From Massospora cicadina (taxonomy: Eukaryota > Entomophthoromycota > Entomophthoromycetes > Entomophthorales > Entomophthoraceae): a stretch of DNA of 64,000 nt. The position numbers and the translations under genes are program-made. Shown here in pieces: positions 44,541 through 56,175 of the stretch. The notes below the pieces were generated by a model. The model ran no database searches. It was given only the letters and a program-made list of their open reading frames with translations, and had not been told where the DNA came from. How positions within the stretch are numbered: the stretch's first letter is position 1; each line of letters opens with the position of its first letter. Location: positions 50,987-114,986 of the forward strand of contig JAKSZP010009480.1 of NCBI GenBank assembly GCA_022478985.1. The letters are read 5' to 3'.

Positions 44541-46204
44541 TGAGTGAATGGCAGCATTATTAGCCAAACCTATGGGTGTGAATAATTTGCACCAATAAAT
44601 TAGGAAACAATTCCTTTATTGCGCTGAGGGGTATAGATAGATTAGCCTCATCTAAACAGATGTCAGATAACTCTTCAGAATTCTTGGTGGTTTTAATCTT
44701 GTTCACCTGTTGTCAGGTGTATGGCCGGGCAACTTTCTTGATTATCTTGGGGTCGATTCTCTTTGCCCCAGCTCTGGTCACGGCATTTACATCCATATTG
44801 ACCACTTGATACAGCTGATCCTGCTCATCGCCTATGAACAGATCGCTAATATCAATTCTTTCATTCATAATGTTGGTAGGAACAGATTTCTCTGCAGCTC
44901 TAGACTGTTCCCTATCTAGGCTGTGGCCCTTTTCCCGAATCCTTGGTAACTGCTGTCTATTTGGCCTGGACCACGTTAATCTGATCCTTCAGCTTCTTAC
45001 AGTGAACGGCGAAATGTCCTTTCCTGCCACATTTGTAACAGACCTTTTCCTTATTGTTTAACAGTCTGAATTCTTTGTGCTTATTCCCCAGCACAGTTCG
45101 ATTGGTCGCCTCTTTAGCTCCTTCATTTCCCTTTGTGGGATTTAAATTTCGTCCTGTATTGGACTTGAAGCTTCTATTTGGGGCATCATATGTCACTCCC
45201 AAAATCTTCAAGTTATCCACCATCTGTGAGGTATTTATTTCCATTGCGAACACAGAAGACATCATTCAATGCAAATTGCAATATGGCCAAAGGGCTGCTT
45301 GCAAGGCGATTCTAGCATCAAAGTTGTCCAATACTTCTGCTCCGTCCAGGATCTTTGACTCCTGGTAAAATTGATCCATGAAGCTAGCAAGAGACTCATC
45401 TTTATGAAACTGAATTCCCATAAATTCCTGCTTGCATTTCAACATGTGTGTCAGACTCCTGAACTCTTTCATGATGGACGCCTTTGCCTCATCATATGAC
45501 CAGCTGTCCCCCTCCAGGTAAGGTAACACTAAGCTTTGACAGTTGGTGTCTGGGCAAATCATGACCGTCAACGCCTTTGATGATCCCCATAGCCATTCAT
45601 GGTCATGTCAAACAGTCAGAAAAACGCTGGGGCATTATCCTGATGGAACGTTGGAAATTTTGGCATTGCCCTGAATTCCTCCGAGTCATTTCTGGCTGAT
45701 TCTCTTGGTTCAGTTACTCAGCTAACTTGAGGGGTGACTTTGGGCGTCATCTCCAAAATGGCAGCAAAAGCGGGCGGCATGTTCCTTGGGGTAGTCAACT
45801 TCCCAAGTATCATGCGAGAAATTCTTTCTTTGGCATCGCTTGCCATATCTGGATCACAAGCATATCTGTGAGCTTTGAGTTCCTCCACTTGTTTGATTAA
45901 TCTCTCAATATCTGCACTGAAATTTCTTAAACAAATGTGATCTGCTTCTAGCTCCATTTTCAGGTATAAGACCTCTTGAATGAGGTCCCATTCTTTCTTT
46001 TTCAATAAAGTTACTTTCCCTAGTAACTCGTTCCCAAAGCTTTCTACATTCTCTATTATTTCCTCCACTTTGGCGACTCGTTCTTCCAAGGCCATGAACT
46101 CCTGATGGTCCGCTGAGTTTAAGGCATTCTGGTTTACAATGGTTAACAGTCCACAATTTGCGTAGCTCTTCTTTGTATGAAATTGTTATAGATTCTTCAC
46201 TCAA
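44541..46204 (-). pseudogene. Element J gag
   Basis: Gag forms the capsid-like particle and packages RNA. Four minus-strand segments: 46204-46096 in one frame (MSEESITISYKEELRKLW); 46095-45718, with a coiled-coil-like N-terminus (ALEERVAKVEEIIENVES, RLIKQVEELKAHR); 45571-45266, capsid-like (SWSYDEAKASIMKEFRSL ... ESLASFMDQFYQE); 45265-44957, ending in a CCHC knuckle CYKCGRKGHFAVHC (about 45040-44999). Two frameshifts and one stop separate them. The start near 46204, 25 bp from the LTR, is plausible because the primer site overlaps this gap. Confidence 0.85.
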
Positions 46205-46228
46205 CTACCCCTGTAGTGAGCACCAACT
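46205..46228 (-). other. Primer-binding site of element J
   Basis: After LTR end ...TTTTTACA the minus strand reads AGT then TGGTGCTCACTACAGGGG. Twelve bases (TGGTGCTCACTA) are shared with K at 63562. Confidence 0.8.
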
Positions 46229-47367
46229 TGTAAAAATTTACTTTGGTGGTTGTTATTGGCAAGCAACCTGGTACCCTTTTTACTGCACAGGTTAGTTTCC
46301 TTGTGCACTTTGTCACGTTGTATAGAATGAATTATTAATCAATAATAGTATGGAGAATATTATCTGTAGTTGAGTATTAATTATATCTTGGCCTAACGCT
46401 CGGCCAGTATCCCCAATTAAATACTTGTGAAGTCATATTTGTAGGGACTCGTTCCCTTGCTCTTGTCTACTTGATCTTCACTGAGATACCCCGGTGACAG
46501 TCTCTTCAGCCCAACACACAGTCAGCAGCTATCCCTGATTGTGACTCCTTTTTCTCTAGATCCACGCTTAAATCTTTACTCTTCTCTCTAAGAGTCTTCC
46601 AATTATTGCCCTCTGCAATAATATCCTTGATACATAACAACACAATAGAAGCTGATGATAGATCAACTATATACTGAATGGATACTATTACCAAACTCAT
46701 AATTAATGGTTTACTAAATGCTGTTTTTTATTATAATAAATCCTAGGGAATATATATAGTGGGGAATTCGGCTGTCTAGCCTTGGTTGACACCTCTTCAA
46801 TGAAACGGCAGCCATTGCCATTGAATCACCCATCCTCGTCTCAGCATCAATGGTCTTCCCCATCCTAGCTAGGATTCCATCATTGGACATCCTTGAGACC
46901 TCAAATGGAAAGAGTCTGAAAACGTGTCCCTAACGTTTTCCTCTCAATCCAAGCGAACCAACCATATTTGGCTAGCAACCTGATTAGGTAATGGGACTTA
47001 TTACCCATTATGGCAAGTCACGTACCAACCAATCAATTTGCTAGTTGCATGTGGCATCACTTGCCTCACAACTTGTTATTCATTCCCAATAAGTCTGTGA
47101 TGAAACCTGATTAATCCCAATTGGTACACCTGATAGTTAATCACTATCAGATACCCCTATTTCATCAGCAACTCCTGGTGAGATCTTAAGTATTCATCTG
47201 GATTTATCCCTGGTGGATACGGCCAGGTGAATATCCCAAAATCTCCCAAATGTAGTTACTTCGAAACTTGGGCCAACCGATTTCCAATTCACTTCACCCT
47301 TAGGGAATTTCCCCCTAGCGATACCAGGTAATCTAGCAGGCTGGGAATATGGGCAAAAATTACAACA
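46229..47367 (-). repeat. 5' LTR of element J
   Basis: 1139 bp; plus-strand ends TGTAAAAATT...TTACAACA, followed by the TSD copy GCAGG. Confidence 0.92.
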
Positions 47368-47372
47368 GCAGG

Positions 47373-48300
47373 CTTAGTGGGGAATTCTCCCAGTTAACAT
47401 CCTCTTCCCTGAAACCTTTTCTAATTTTAATATCATATTCCACTCATCCTCTATGGACCTGCCACTATACTTCCCTCCATTCCTCACCACTTATAAGTAT
47501 GCCTTTAATATGAGTATTATTATCATATTTCTAACTCACTCAAATCAAGATCTAGCATTCCGATTGTAAATGGACCTAGTAAAGATAATCTTCCCCCTAT
47601 ATGTGTACACTAAGGAGGATAATATAGCCTTGGGAACATGGCTAGATAATATTTCAAAGAAAAGATAAATCATCAATAATTCCTACCACATTGCCTACCA
47701 TATTGGTTTTGCCCAAAAAGCGGATGGATCACTATGCCCCTATGTTGACTATGGGAACCTGAAAGATGTAGCAGTCCTAGACCCCTAACCCTGCCCAGGA
47801 ACAGTATTGATCAAGCTATTGTAAAGTCTTAAATGTTCTTTAAACTTGCTCCAGGTAACTCTTATAAAAAAGTGATGTTCAAGAAATGGCAATAGTGGTT
47901 AACAGTCATCTTTACAAAGCTAGGGATTATCCAATTTAGGGTGATGCCTTTTTGGTATATAAACACATTAGCTACTTTCCAGTAATCCATCAACAATGTC
48001 CTTGGCAAAATCTCATTCACATGTGTCGCCGCCTACATCGATAACATACTGTTACAACTGCTTAATCACAAACACATGTTAAAGTTTGGAAGAAGTAATG
48101 CTGCATTCCACAGAGATGCGCTATTTATGAAACCCTCTAAGTTCAAATCGTTTTATAGGGAAGTAAGCTTCTCTGGAAATTTAGTTCTGAATAATGGGTA
48201 TGCAGATTTCTCCCTAAAATATAGAGGCTTAAGTCTTGGTCTACTCCAACCTCCTGGAAGCTACTCTGGAGATTGATTGACACAGTGACCTTTTTTTAAT
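47373..48300 (+). pseudogene. Element H reverse transcriptase
   Basis: The plus strand reads LYVYTKEDNIALGTWLDN and FAQKADGSLCPYVDYGNLKD around 47600-47770. Further on AAYIDNILLQLLNHKHML spans the active site YIDN (48034-48045; family form YxDD). Then MKPSKFKSFYREVSFSGNLV leads to LNNGYADFS (48130-48210), aligned with A2 (LNCKFYKEEVAFLGNLVLND). Frame changes and stops are numerous. Confidence 0.78.
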
Positions 48301-48980
48301 AAGTTCTCCCAAACTTTGCTCAGATAGGAGCACTCTCACACTTGTTAACTTGGAAATAAGCTCCCTTAATATAGTCTAACAAGTGCCATCAAGCCTTTGA
48401 GGCCATTAAATATGTTTTCCTCGCTACATAGTGCTTTGCCAAATTGGTGAATCCAATACCTTTGTTGTGGACTGCAATCAGCACCAGTTTTTGTTGATGC
48501 GGTGCTGTGGCAAGAACATGAAGGGGTTGATCACACAGTTGCTTATCTATCCTGCAAGTTTACCTCCACCAAGCATGTATGGGCCATCGTTGTCAAGGAG
48601 TTGGCAGCATTGGAATTGTTATTCACCCATTGGGATTATATTATCCAGTGAGCTCAGCATGACATAACCGTTCACACTGATCACAAGTTTCTATTATACT
48701 ATCAGAACTCCATAAACTAGCTCACTGCAAAGCTCGCACCTACTGTGACATCTACAACTTCCATTTTAAGTATAAGTTTGAAAACAACCCTGAATGTCTT
48801 AATGTACATTCTGAGTCAAACCCCATCCTTAATCCTAGTTTGGAGGACCTATCTGAGCTCAGAACCATAGTGTCATCTACCAGTTAGTCTCTCTGTCACC
48901 TTCTTTCTGTATCTTAAGCTGCTCTGCCCCTATATGTATCAACTCTTTCTCGCGTCTTGGCAACCAGCTATGTTTCACAA
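48301..48980 (+). pseudogene. Element H RNase H
   Basis: The plus strand reads FVVDCNQHQF (48456-48485), with Asn (AAT 48476-48478) at the catalytic Asp position of C-D-A-S. It continues HTVAYLSCKFTSTKHVWAIV and VKELAALELLFTHWDYIIQ with the catalytic Glu, then HDITVHTDHKFLLYYQNS with the later Asp. Overall it is close to the A2 RNase H. Confidence 0.78.
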
Positions 48981-50000
48981 ATGGAGTAGAGCTTCTTGAA
49001 AATTCAAAATCTCAAAACTGCAAAATTCCTATATATGATTTTAAGGATGAAGGTATCTTCTTTTGGGACAGGATGTGAGCTCACTCCTCTCTGTGCACCC
49101 TGGTAATCAAGGAACATTATGTTCTCCCAAAAGTTGGTCAACCAGGATTTAAGAAATGCACAGAATAATCAAGAGAACCTACAATTGGCTTAGTTGCTTT
49201 AAATATATTTTAACATGAGTGGCAAACTGTGGAATATACACCTGCATCAAATATGACCAAAGTGGTAGAAAAGGACTCCTACACCCTTTACAACAGGTTG
49301 AAGACTACTGATTCTTTATTCTTTATAGAATCATTTTGAAGCTTCCCCGTCAAAGGCTTTGATGCACTTTATGGTGGTAGTCAATATGTTCACATAGTTC
49401 TTACTAATTATCCCATGACAAACAGTTATAAATGCATATGTAAACCACCACTGTTTGTCACTCATGTGTTCTCAATGTTTGGCATTCCAAAAGAGATTAT
49501 GGGTTAAAGATTTACAGTTCACTGCCCTGCTTTGGGATGCTCTTCTTGCGCTCCTCAGTATTAAACCCTGAAGATCCACTGCATATCACCCTCAGTCAGA
49601 TGGCAACTAAGATAATTAACCAGATCTTAGAGCAGTACCTTCGTTGTTATGCCTCCGCTTTACAAGATTCCTGAACCATGTATCTTCCCTTGTTTCTTTT
49701 TATAACAATGCATCACACTCCACCACAGGTTTCTCTCCCCTTGAGATTAATCTACTCTATAGTCTCTCATTCCATGTTGGGCCTCCCCTGTTTTCAGTGA
49801 TCCTCAAAGGAGAGTAGCGCATAGCTAACATCTGCAATACCCAGAGATTTGTCTGGGAGAACCTATATAAGCGATTGGTGACTATAAGAAATTTACTAAC
49901 TGAAAGCAGCACCCAGGCCATGACATCAAAATCAGTTTCCTTGTCATGCTGAACAAATTACCTTTAGCCCAAAAAAGTATCTAAAAAATATAACCAGCAA
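48981..50000 (+). pseudogene. Element H integrase
   Basis: Zinc domain near 49100-49300: HPGNQGT, RIIKRTYNWLSC, NCGIYTCIKYDQSGRKGLLH then PLQQVEDY, as in A2. Core: YVHIVLTNYP, FVTHVFSMFGIPKEIMG (49460-49500), with the second catalytic Asp lost. Then comes an SDGN remnant near 49600 and VWENLYKRLVTIRNLL near 49855. Broken by several stops. Confidence 0.75.
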
Positions 50001-50442
50001 GCGCTCAGATCCTTATGAAATTGAAAAGGACTTGGTCAACGGATCTCTCCTCATAAAAATTCCCAACGCACTGAAACGTCGAAATATGTCCCCCCAACTT
50101 CAGTCTATCTCCCTACAAAGGGGACACACCAATGTTGCCAGAACCTATTGTGGTTAGCAACTTGCAGTAGGTTGAGGTGGAGTCAATCCTAGCATGCAGA
50201 AAACCTTGGCAGTCAGTCCAATCCTTGCCTGAATGAAAGAAATAATTTTTTATAAAAAAACATAAGTGCGTATAAAAAGTTTGCGCTAATTTCAAGGATA
50301 TGGTGGAAGCTTTTCATAAATCCTACCCTGAGGCTTCTCATCCCCCCACTCAAAAAAAGTACATCCCTTCTCACCATTAAACTCCCTGTAAGGCACAAGA
50401 ATTACTCCCTGATCCATGTTTCAGGTGTCTAAATACATTTTT
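50001..50442 (+). pseudogene. Element H chromodomain and tail
   Basis: The plus strand near 50110-50330 reads LSPYKGDTPMLPEPIVV, VEVESILACRKPWQSVQSLP and, after an AT-rich disruption, CANFKDMVEAFHKSYPEAS. A2 has the equivalent ELVKAFHESYPDAP. The chromodomain body is recognisable only in outline. The minus ORFs 50113-50295 and 50213-50398 are shadows. Confidence 0.6.
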
Positions 50443-50462
50443 TCTATAAAGAAAAGAGAAAC
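50443..50462 (+). other. Polypurine tract of element H
   Basis: TATAAAGAAAAGAGAAAC directly before the repeat start TAAGTCTGGATGC. It supports the plus orientation and the position of the 3' LTR. Confidence 0.65.
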
Positions 50463-52817
50463 TAAGTCTGGATGCCCATATCTTCTGCCTGGACCATGTC
50501 CAATATCACTTTGGGCTCAAGATGGGCCTTTGGGCTTCCAATGGCTCCTCTTTCACACCTAAGTGGTTTGGCTCATATAGTAAATGAGCGATGGATTACT
50601 ACCTTGCCCCCAAGAATCCTCCTTTCCACCTAATAACCTTCTTCTACCTTATTTAATTTATAAGGGTTTTCAAGTGAGAAGTCCGATCCAGGGTCTCCAG
50701 ATGTACCCTAGAGCTCTTCCCAATCATAGCTTTGTTACCCAAAATATGCAATAAAAAGTCTAAGTCCACCCAAACACCATATAAACCTAAACGTGTCAAA
50801 TCAGCTATAACAAGTCATTACTAGTAAGACATATTGTGATCAACTCCCTGGATCATTAATCCACCTCTCTAGAATTTTAATTAATCTTTCTTTCAAAATG
50901 TATCAAAGCATAAATATCTGAATTGATTTACTAATTAGTTTTGAATCTGAGAAAACTTGGCTCTATTAGACCAAACTTCTTACCAATCTCAAACACAAAA
51001 TTTGAAATCTCTATTTCAATATCCAAACTGATGAAGATTTACCCCAACCCATTGTACTCTTTCCAGATCAACTAATCAATATATAGCTCAAGAACCCATT
51101 CCAGAACAGTTCTTTAAAGCCTGTAAGTCTCATGGCACCGCTATCAATTTTGGATTGAGTCATGCACCCTTTAAAAACTAAAAAGATCTTACCCCTAGGA
51201 CCCTGCCACTTACCTAGATTGCTGACCTAGTGAATAACCTAGATGTGAGATGGGTAACTTCTGCTCCACATCTTTCTCAATTTTTCTCCCCCGCTTGCTC
51301 CAAAGACCAAACTCAATTTAGGCTCATAGTTTACAGAGTATTGCATATATAAGATAAATTATATTTTATGTAAATTTTAGTTTTTGGAAACTCAACGCAA
51401 CAGTAAGTAGCCCTATCACAACATTTAACTCAATCATTAGTCACCTTAAATAGAAAAAATTGGACATCTGGGACAAGCTCAGGTGAAAATTTATTTAATA
51501 ATTTAAATTTGAGCAAAAAAATCAAGGGAGTAGAAATCAGAAACAAGGAAAAAACATGGAACTGAATTGCAAAATTTGTAAACAAATTGGAAATTATGAC
51601 TTACCAAAACATCTTGAGAATAGCATGGGTATCTCCTCCTATGTTGTCACCATTGAGAACTAATCTAAGCAACATACATGTCACTTTCAAATTTGAAATC
51701 AGCGTATGAACTATAATGCCATACCTTAGTAACCCCCTCTCAGCACAACATAAAACCCAGTACCCTGCTAATGGTAGGTTGTTAAATTTCTTAATAAACA
51801 TATTACCTTTCTATATAATTTAAAAAATGGTTTTTATTTTATATGAATAATGAATATTGTACTAATAAATATCATGGCTTTAAAAATGGGCTGCTAGGTA
51901 GTTCCGCTTTTGGAGAAGAGTATGATGGGAACTTCTGTCCAGCTTGTTAACTATACTTTTATCTTAAAATCTATAAACACTTTTCTTCACTATTACCTTA
52001 GAAGGAAACACAAAGCCCCTCTCACACTCCTCATGATTTAGCCGCAAAGGTAGTGTATCACCTTGCAGTCTGGAGCTGCTGTTAGGGCTGTTAAAACACC
52101 CACGCTTAAAACCTTTCTTCTTTTGGCTCTTTCAAGTCCTAACAAAGCCCCCCTCAATACGTTTCTCAATTCTTTTATAAAGGTAACTGTCCCACATTAA
52201 GATATGTTTCCCATTTTATTATATTTATCAGTTCTTTTTATATGAACCTAAATTTCCCTTTTTTACATTTTGTGGAATCTGCCTTACTCATTATGCCATT
52301 AATCTCCCAAATACATTCAGTGAACCACACCAACATCCACAAAATGGTACCCATAATCATGAGTGGTTTCTTTGATCCATTGATCCAGTGACTCACTGCG
52401 CCATAACTGAACTTATGTGATCTTATGACCCTAATCATTATGTCAATATACCACAACTTGCCCTGATGATTTATCACCAGTTCACTGCAATATGTCCAGT
52501 GTGGGTCCTTCTACTATTAAAATTTAATTAAGCCAAACTAATGACCGCATAACCCAAAGGATTTTTCACCCCCCTGCCTCTTTCACTCCCAGGGATATAC
52601 CTTAAAGACACTTGGTTTCCCCATTGTAGCCTTTTGGCTTGTTATAGGAACTCTCGGTATCTGTGTGAAAATTTTTATCCCTTGCAAAAACCTAAAAATG
52701 TTTAAACTCATAGCCAATAGGCTTACTGTGCCCTTAGTATTCTGAGATTTTCACTGGATACAGTAACACTCAGATTGGAAGTCCAGTATTCTTTTAATAA
52801 GTCGCCATCATGACTGT
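50463..52817 (+). repeat. 3' LTR of element H, with 1.03 kb extra
   Basis: Homologous to the 5' LTR 34978-36320 in two blocks, 50463-51093 and 52125-52817. The middle 51094-52124 has no counterpart: the match passes from AAGAACCCA straight to GGCTCTTTCAAG. The extra stretch is AT-rich without a clear ORF, TSD or TG...CA ends, so insertion here and deletion in the 5' LTR are equally possible. Confidence 0.65.
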
Positions 52818-53899
52818 GCTCATCCTGAGGTCCAGTTAGAGCCACAAGATATAAAGCAGAAGCCTTGGGAATTGTTGTTAGGTTTTTGTGGATTGACTCA
52901 AATAAAAAACCCTATGAGGAAACCATCAATTATGATAAATTACTTTATTTGATGGAATTTATATATCCTTCTCAATTTATCCGCATAATCCAACATAATG
53001 GATTACTTAGTACTCTCTAATTATACTATTTATTCTTTTAAATATTCCTAAACAATGATACTAAAAATATTATAATGCCATAGCAGTTGATGCCCAAATT
53101 TGACCACACTTGGGTGCCAAAGAGCGAGTTTTACAGTAAAATTTAAATACACCTTGTTGTGAATTAGTTCACTAAATCAAAACCATGTACTAAGATGAAA
53201 TATTGGCACCAAGTCATAAGATAAGCACTAATGCACTTTTAAAAATCATTCAAATTAAGTTCACTATAGTGCTATAATAAGAGCTCCAAATTCACAATTT
53301 TGGGTATATCAATAATAATTTTCTTATGTATCTTCTCCCTGTCTTTTTTAAATACATTAAATTACAATGTCTTTCAATTTGGGTTGACTTTGTTTTATTT
53401 GAACATTGGCTTAGTGCTGCTACGGCACCCAAAATTCTCCCAGTTAAAAGCATATTACCCAGATCAATCTGAGATGATTATTATAGTTTGTATGCCATAT
53501 TTAGCCCAATCTGACTTAAGGGAGTAATGTCATAATCATGTACATGACCAGTAGAAGATTGGCATGTTTTGATAGAACTCATACCAATAGATTATTATGG
53601 CTATAAAATTCCCTTTATGTGTAAAGTAATGTCGCCTGGCCATGAGGAAAATTATTGTCTATCATTACTTGCCTTATCATCTTATTGTCTTATACCGATC
53701 AATATCTTTTCTAAGGATATTATATTCCTACTAATTAGTGTTTACAGTTGATAGAGCTTCCTAAATAAGATTAAATACCTTGTTTGTCTTTCTTGAGGAA
53801 GTATGCCTTACTGTATAAGGAGGATTATCTATTTTAAAAAACAGAAGGTTTCAATCATATGTTGATTGCCTTGTGAACTAAGAATGGTGAGCGTACAAA
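52818..53899 (+). other. Unassigned AT-rich stretch between H and the integrase core of F
   Basis: An intact F integrase would need only about 100 bp here, so roughly 1 kb is extra. ORFs 53300-53527 and 53569-53751 are short, hydrophobic by base composition and match nothing known to me. Possibly another solo LTR or relic. Confidence 0.3.
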
Positions 53900-54057
53900 A
53901 GAAAGGACTGCTATCTGAGAATTTATTATACAACTACTTTTCTGATTGCAAGCATGAGTATAATTGTAAATAAGTTCATCCTCAATCTTTCTTATTAAGT
54001 GATTCAGTTATGCACTATTGGCTGTGAACTCACTAAATTATTGTTTATGGATTCTAT

Positions 54058-54113
54058 TGTTGTTATCACTCTCTCTTTTTTTTAGTACTAGATGGTGTTG
54101 TTATCACTCTCTC
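54058..54113. repeat. 18-bp target-site duplication around a poly(A) insert
   Basis: TGTTGTTATCACTCTCTC at 54058-54075 and 54096-54113, identical, flanking a 20-bp insert. Confidence 0.85.
54076..54095 (-). mobile_element. 20-bp 5'-truncated retroposon stub, copy 2
   Basis: On the minus strand this is CCATCTAGTACTAAAAAAAA, identical to the last 20 bases of the 31065-31110 insert. The target site is unrelated and the orientation opposite. Perfect 18-bp TSD. Confidence 0.82.
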
Positions 54114-54456
54114 ATTTTTATAAAATTCTTATATTTGTTGATCAGTTTACAAAGATGGCGTAATTCATTTCTACAACTACAAGCGTTACTGTGAAAAATA
54201 TAGACCAGTTATTTCATTAATCATGTTTTCCTCCAACATGACACCCTCAGTGAGGTTAGCTAAGACAAGGTACTTAAGTTTACATTACACTTTTGTAAGC
54301 AGCTTCTCTCAAAACTTAGACCTAAGATATGTTTGTCTACCATATACCATCTTCAGAATGTAAGACATACTAAGATGGTTCAAGGCTCTAGTGCAATATC
54401 TGAGATACTATTTAAATGTGTGACAAGATTTTAGGTTGTTTTGTTACCAATGGAAC

Positions 54457-55722
54457 TTTAAGGATAGCGGCAAGTCAAGTTTAAACTGACCTGCCAGTCT
54501 GGTTAAAAAAGCACCCAAATAGTAAGCCCAAATGCCATAGGCGCTTCTGATTGTAAAACGAAAGTTTATGCTGTGAGAGATTTTACAGCAAGCGCCAAAA
54601 GACCATAATAGAAAATAACAACCTGGCAAAGAACCAGGCTGACAAATCCCCAGGGCCCGTAAGTTTGGGTTTTGGGAACAAAGATTGGAATGGGAGGTTT
54701 GAATTTTGTCAAAAAAATCAAATTGGGGTGCGGAAATTTTATTAATTTAAATTTAGAAAATCGACCATTATTTTCTCAGTGTGTTACTTCCACTTAAATA
54801 GACAATTGATTTGGGAATAGCTTAGTAAAACTCAGGATCAGGGCCCTCAAGATTTGACCAACCTGGCAAACTTCAAGCAAGGGAAAACAAAATTTTTGAA
54901 CAGACTTCAAAACTATCAGCAGTGGTCCAGTTGCTGTCAGTTTGTCCACAAATTCACAAATTGCTGATTTTCTTCAGTTTAAATGGCTAGAGTGATGGCG
55001 TCTCACCCTTTGGGCAGCAGGAACCTCCCAAGGCCACCCCACATAGGGGTAGTCCCATGGGGTTGTAAATGGGTTTGGGATGCCCAACCTGCCAACACCA
55101 GCCACTTCAGTGTCTGTTGGACCAAAAGAGAAATGTTGGATGGGGTTTTGATATTGCTAGAGAGGGTTTCGAACTTGCATCAACTTTCTCACTAGCCCAA
55201 TGCCATTGGTGAGTTAATCCAATAGTTGACATTAGGTACATTTTTATGAAATCTACATGCCTTTCAGGCTTTGTTGGTAATATTTTAGGCAATCAAACCT
55301 GCAATAACATTTTCCAATGGCCCAATGCCATTGGCAAGTTTTTCTGGGAATTCAACACTTGACATTTCACTTACCAAACATACATGCCATCAGGCTTTGC
55401 AGCCAAGGTTTTGGGACTCTCAGACCTTAATTTTGAGGGCTCATTGCCATCAACTTCATGAGGACCTTTTATCCCTTAGGGATGCTGACTTTCTAATATT
55501 TTGGCACAAATTCTCTCAATTTGCCATACAAAATTTGTCCAAAGTCAATACCAGAATGGGTGTGGGGTCCTTAAAAGGTAATATGTTACCCAACGCTCAT
55601 CCACCACATGGGCAAGGTCGCTCTGGGAGAAGAGGGTAACAGCTTGCCTTCTTGGCCCCTTCTTTGATGGGAATAGGTATGCCACCTAGTCCAAGTAGGG
55701 GGGCGATCCCCCAGGACTTACA
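54457..55722 (-). repeat. 3' LTR of element A3
   Basis: About 1266 bp; the minus-strand start TGTAAGTCCTGGGGGATC sits at 55722. It aligns with the A1 LTRs (GCGGCARRTYAAGTTTA, GGCAACCTGG..., GGGGTAGTCCCATGG). The left limit is approximate. ORFs 54983-55195 and 55325-55639 are LTR sequence. Confidence 0.75.
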
Positions 55723-55740
55723 TTACTCTTCCCTTTTACC
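55723..55740 (-). other. Polypurine tract of A3
   Basis: Minus strand GGTAAAAGGGAAGAGTAA before TGTAAGTCC. Confidence 0.75.
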
Positions 55741-55819
55741 AAAGGGGGAGCACCACTACCAGGGAATTGAGTGAGGGCCTCATTTTTATGGGCCTTGGGC
55801 ATCTTGATTGCCATTAGAG

Positions 55820-56175
55820 TAGCAATATTTGGGGTAGGATGGGATTATCTGGGTGGGTGATTTGGAAAGCCTCAACCAGCTCCAAACAGTTAACACAATA
55901 TTGAGTGCTGACCCAGCTGTTCTCATAGGCTGGACAGCCTTTCCACGCAACAAGATATTGGACTGATCTTTAAGATTTGTGGGAAGCCAAGGTGCCCTCC
56001 ACTTCAGCTTCCTTCATGCCCTCAACCATGATGGGCTCTTGATCTGAGGGGATTGCCCCCTTGAATGGGGACAACTGAGACACATGGAAGGCTGGGTGTT
56101 GCTTCCAGTGGGGTGGAAATTTTAAATGGAAAGCGTCATTTCCCAAGTCTTCTTCCACCAAATGGGGACCCAGTC
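55820..56175 (-). pseudogene. A3 integrase tail and chromodomain
   Basis: The minus ORF 55970-56161 reads VEEDLGNDAFHLKFPPHWKQ, HPAFHVSQLSPFKGA, then EPIMVEGMKEAEVEGTLASH, the lead-in to the chromodomain. The chromodomain body (YLVAWKG region) follows toward 55850 in another frame, ending near AFQITHPDN. It is the cleanest integrase C-terminal beta segment in the window. Confidence 0.78.

Larger units (their letters stand above)
37826..47367 (-). mobile_element. Element J, complete Ty3/gypsy retrotransposon with extra 3' module
   Basis: LTRs of 1138 and 1139 bp (37826-38963, 46229-47367), over 90 percent identical by eye. A perfect TSD GCAGG lies at 37821-37825 and 47368-47372. A purine tract abuts the 3' LTR and a primer site abuts the 5' LTR. 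On the minus strand the order is gag with a CCHC knuckle, PR, RT, RNase H, IN, an extra ~2 kb, then the 3' LTR. Coding frames need several frame changes, so this copy is dead, but it is the best preserved element of the window. No chromodomain. Inserted in H between PR and RT. Confidence 0.93.
34978..52817 (+). mobile_element. Element H, chromodomain Ty3/gypsy, hosting M4 and J
   Basis: LTR-like repeats 34978-36320 and 50463-52817 bound, on the plus strand, PR (37498-37825), RT (47373 on), RNase H, IN and a chromodomain tail. M4 lies between the 5' LTR and PR; J lies between PR and RT. The PR and RT motifs are A-like (FLDTRAAVNFM; YVYTKEDNIALGTWLDN), so H is a relative of the A family with unrelated LTRs. 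Its host is the integrase of F. The LTR outer limits are estimated to within about 10 bp and no TSD was confirmed. Net length without M4 and J is about 7.4 kb. Confidence 0.72.
53900..54456 (+). pseudogene. Relic F: integrase core
   Basis: The plus strand reads LIFVDQFTKMA (54127-54160), FISTTTSVTVKNIDQLFH, FINHVFLQHDTLSEVS (near 54215), DKVLKFTLHFCKQLLSKL and ICLSTIYHLQNVRHTKMVQG. In another frame VQYLRYYLNV follows. These align with the gypsy integrase order VDHFTKMAHFIP ... HVFRLHGLP ... SDRGPQFTSxFW ... YHPQTDGQTE ... EQYLRCY. The 20-bp retroposon stub and its TSD (54058-54113) interrupt the first strand. It is cut at its right end by the A3 LTR. Confidence 0.75.
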
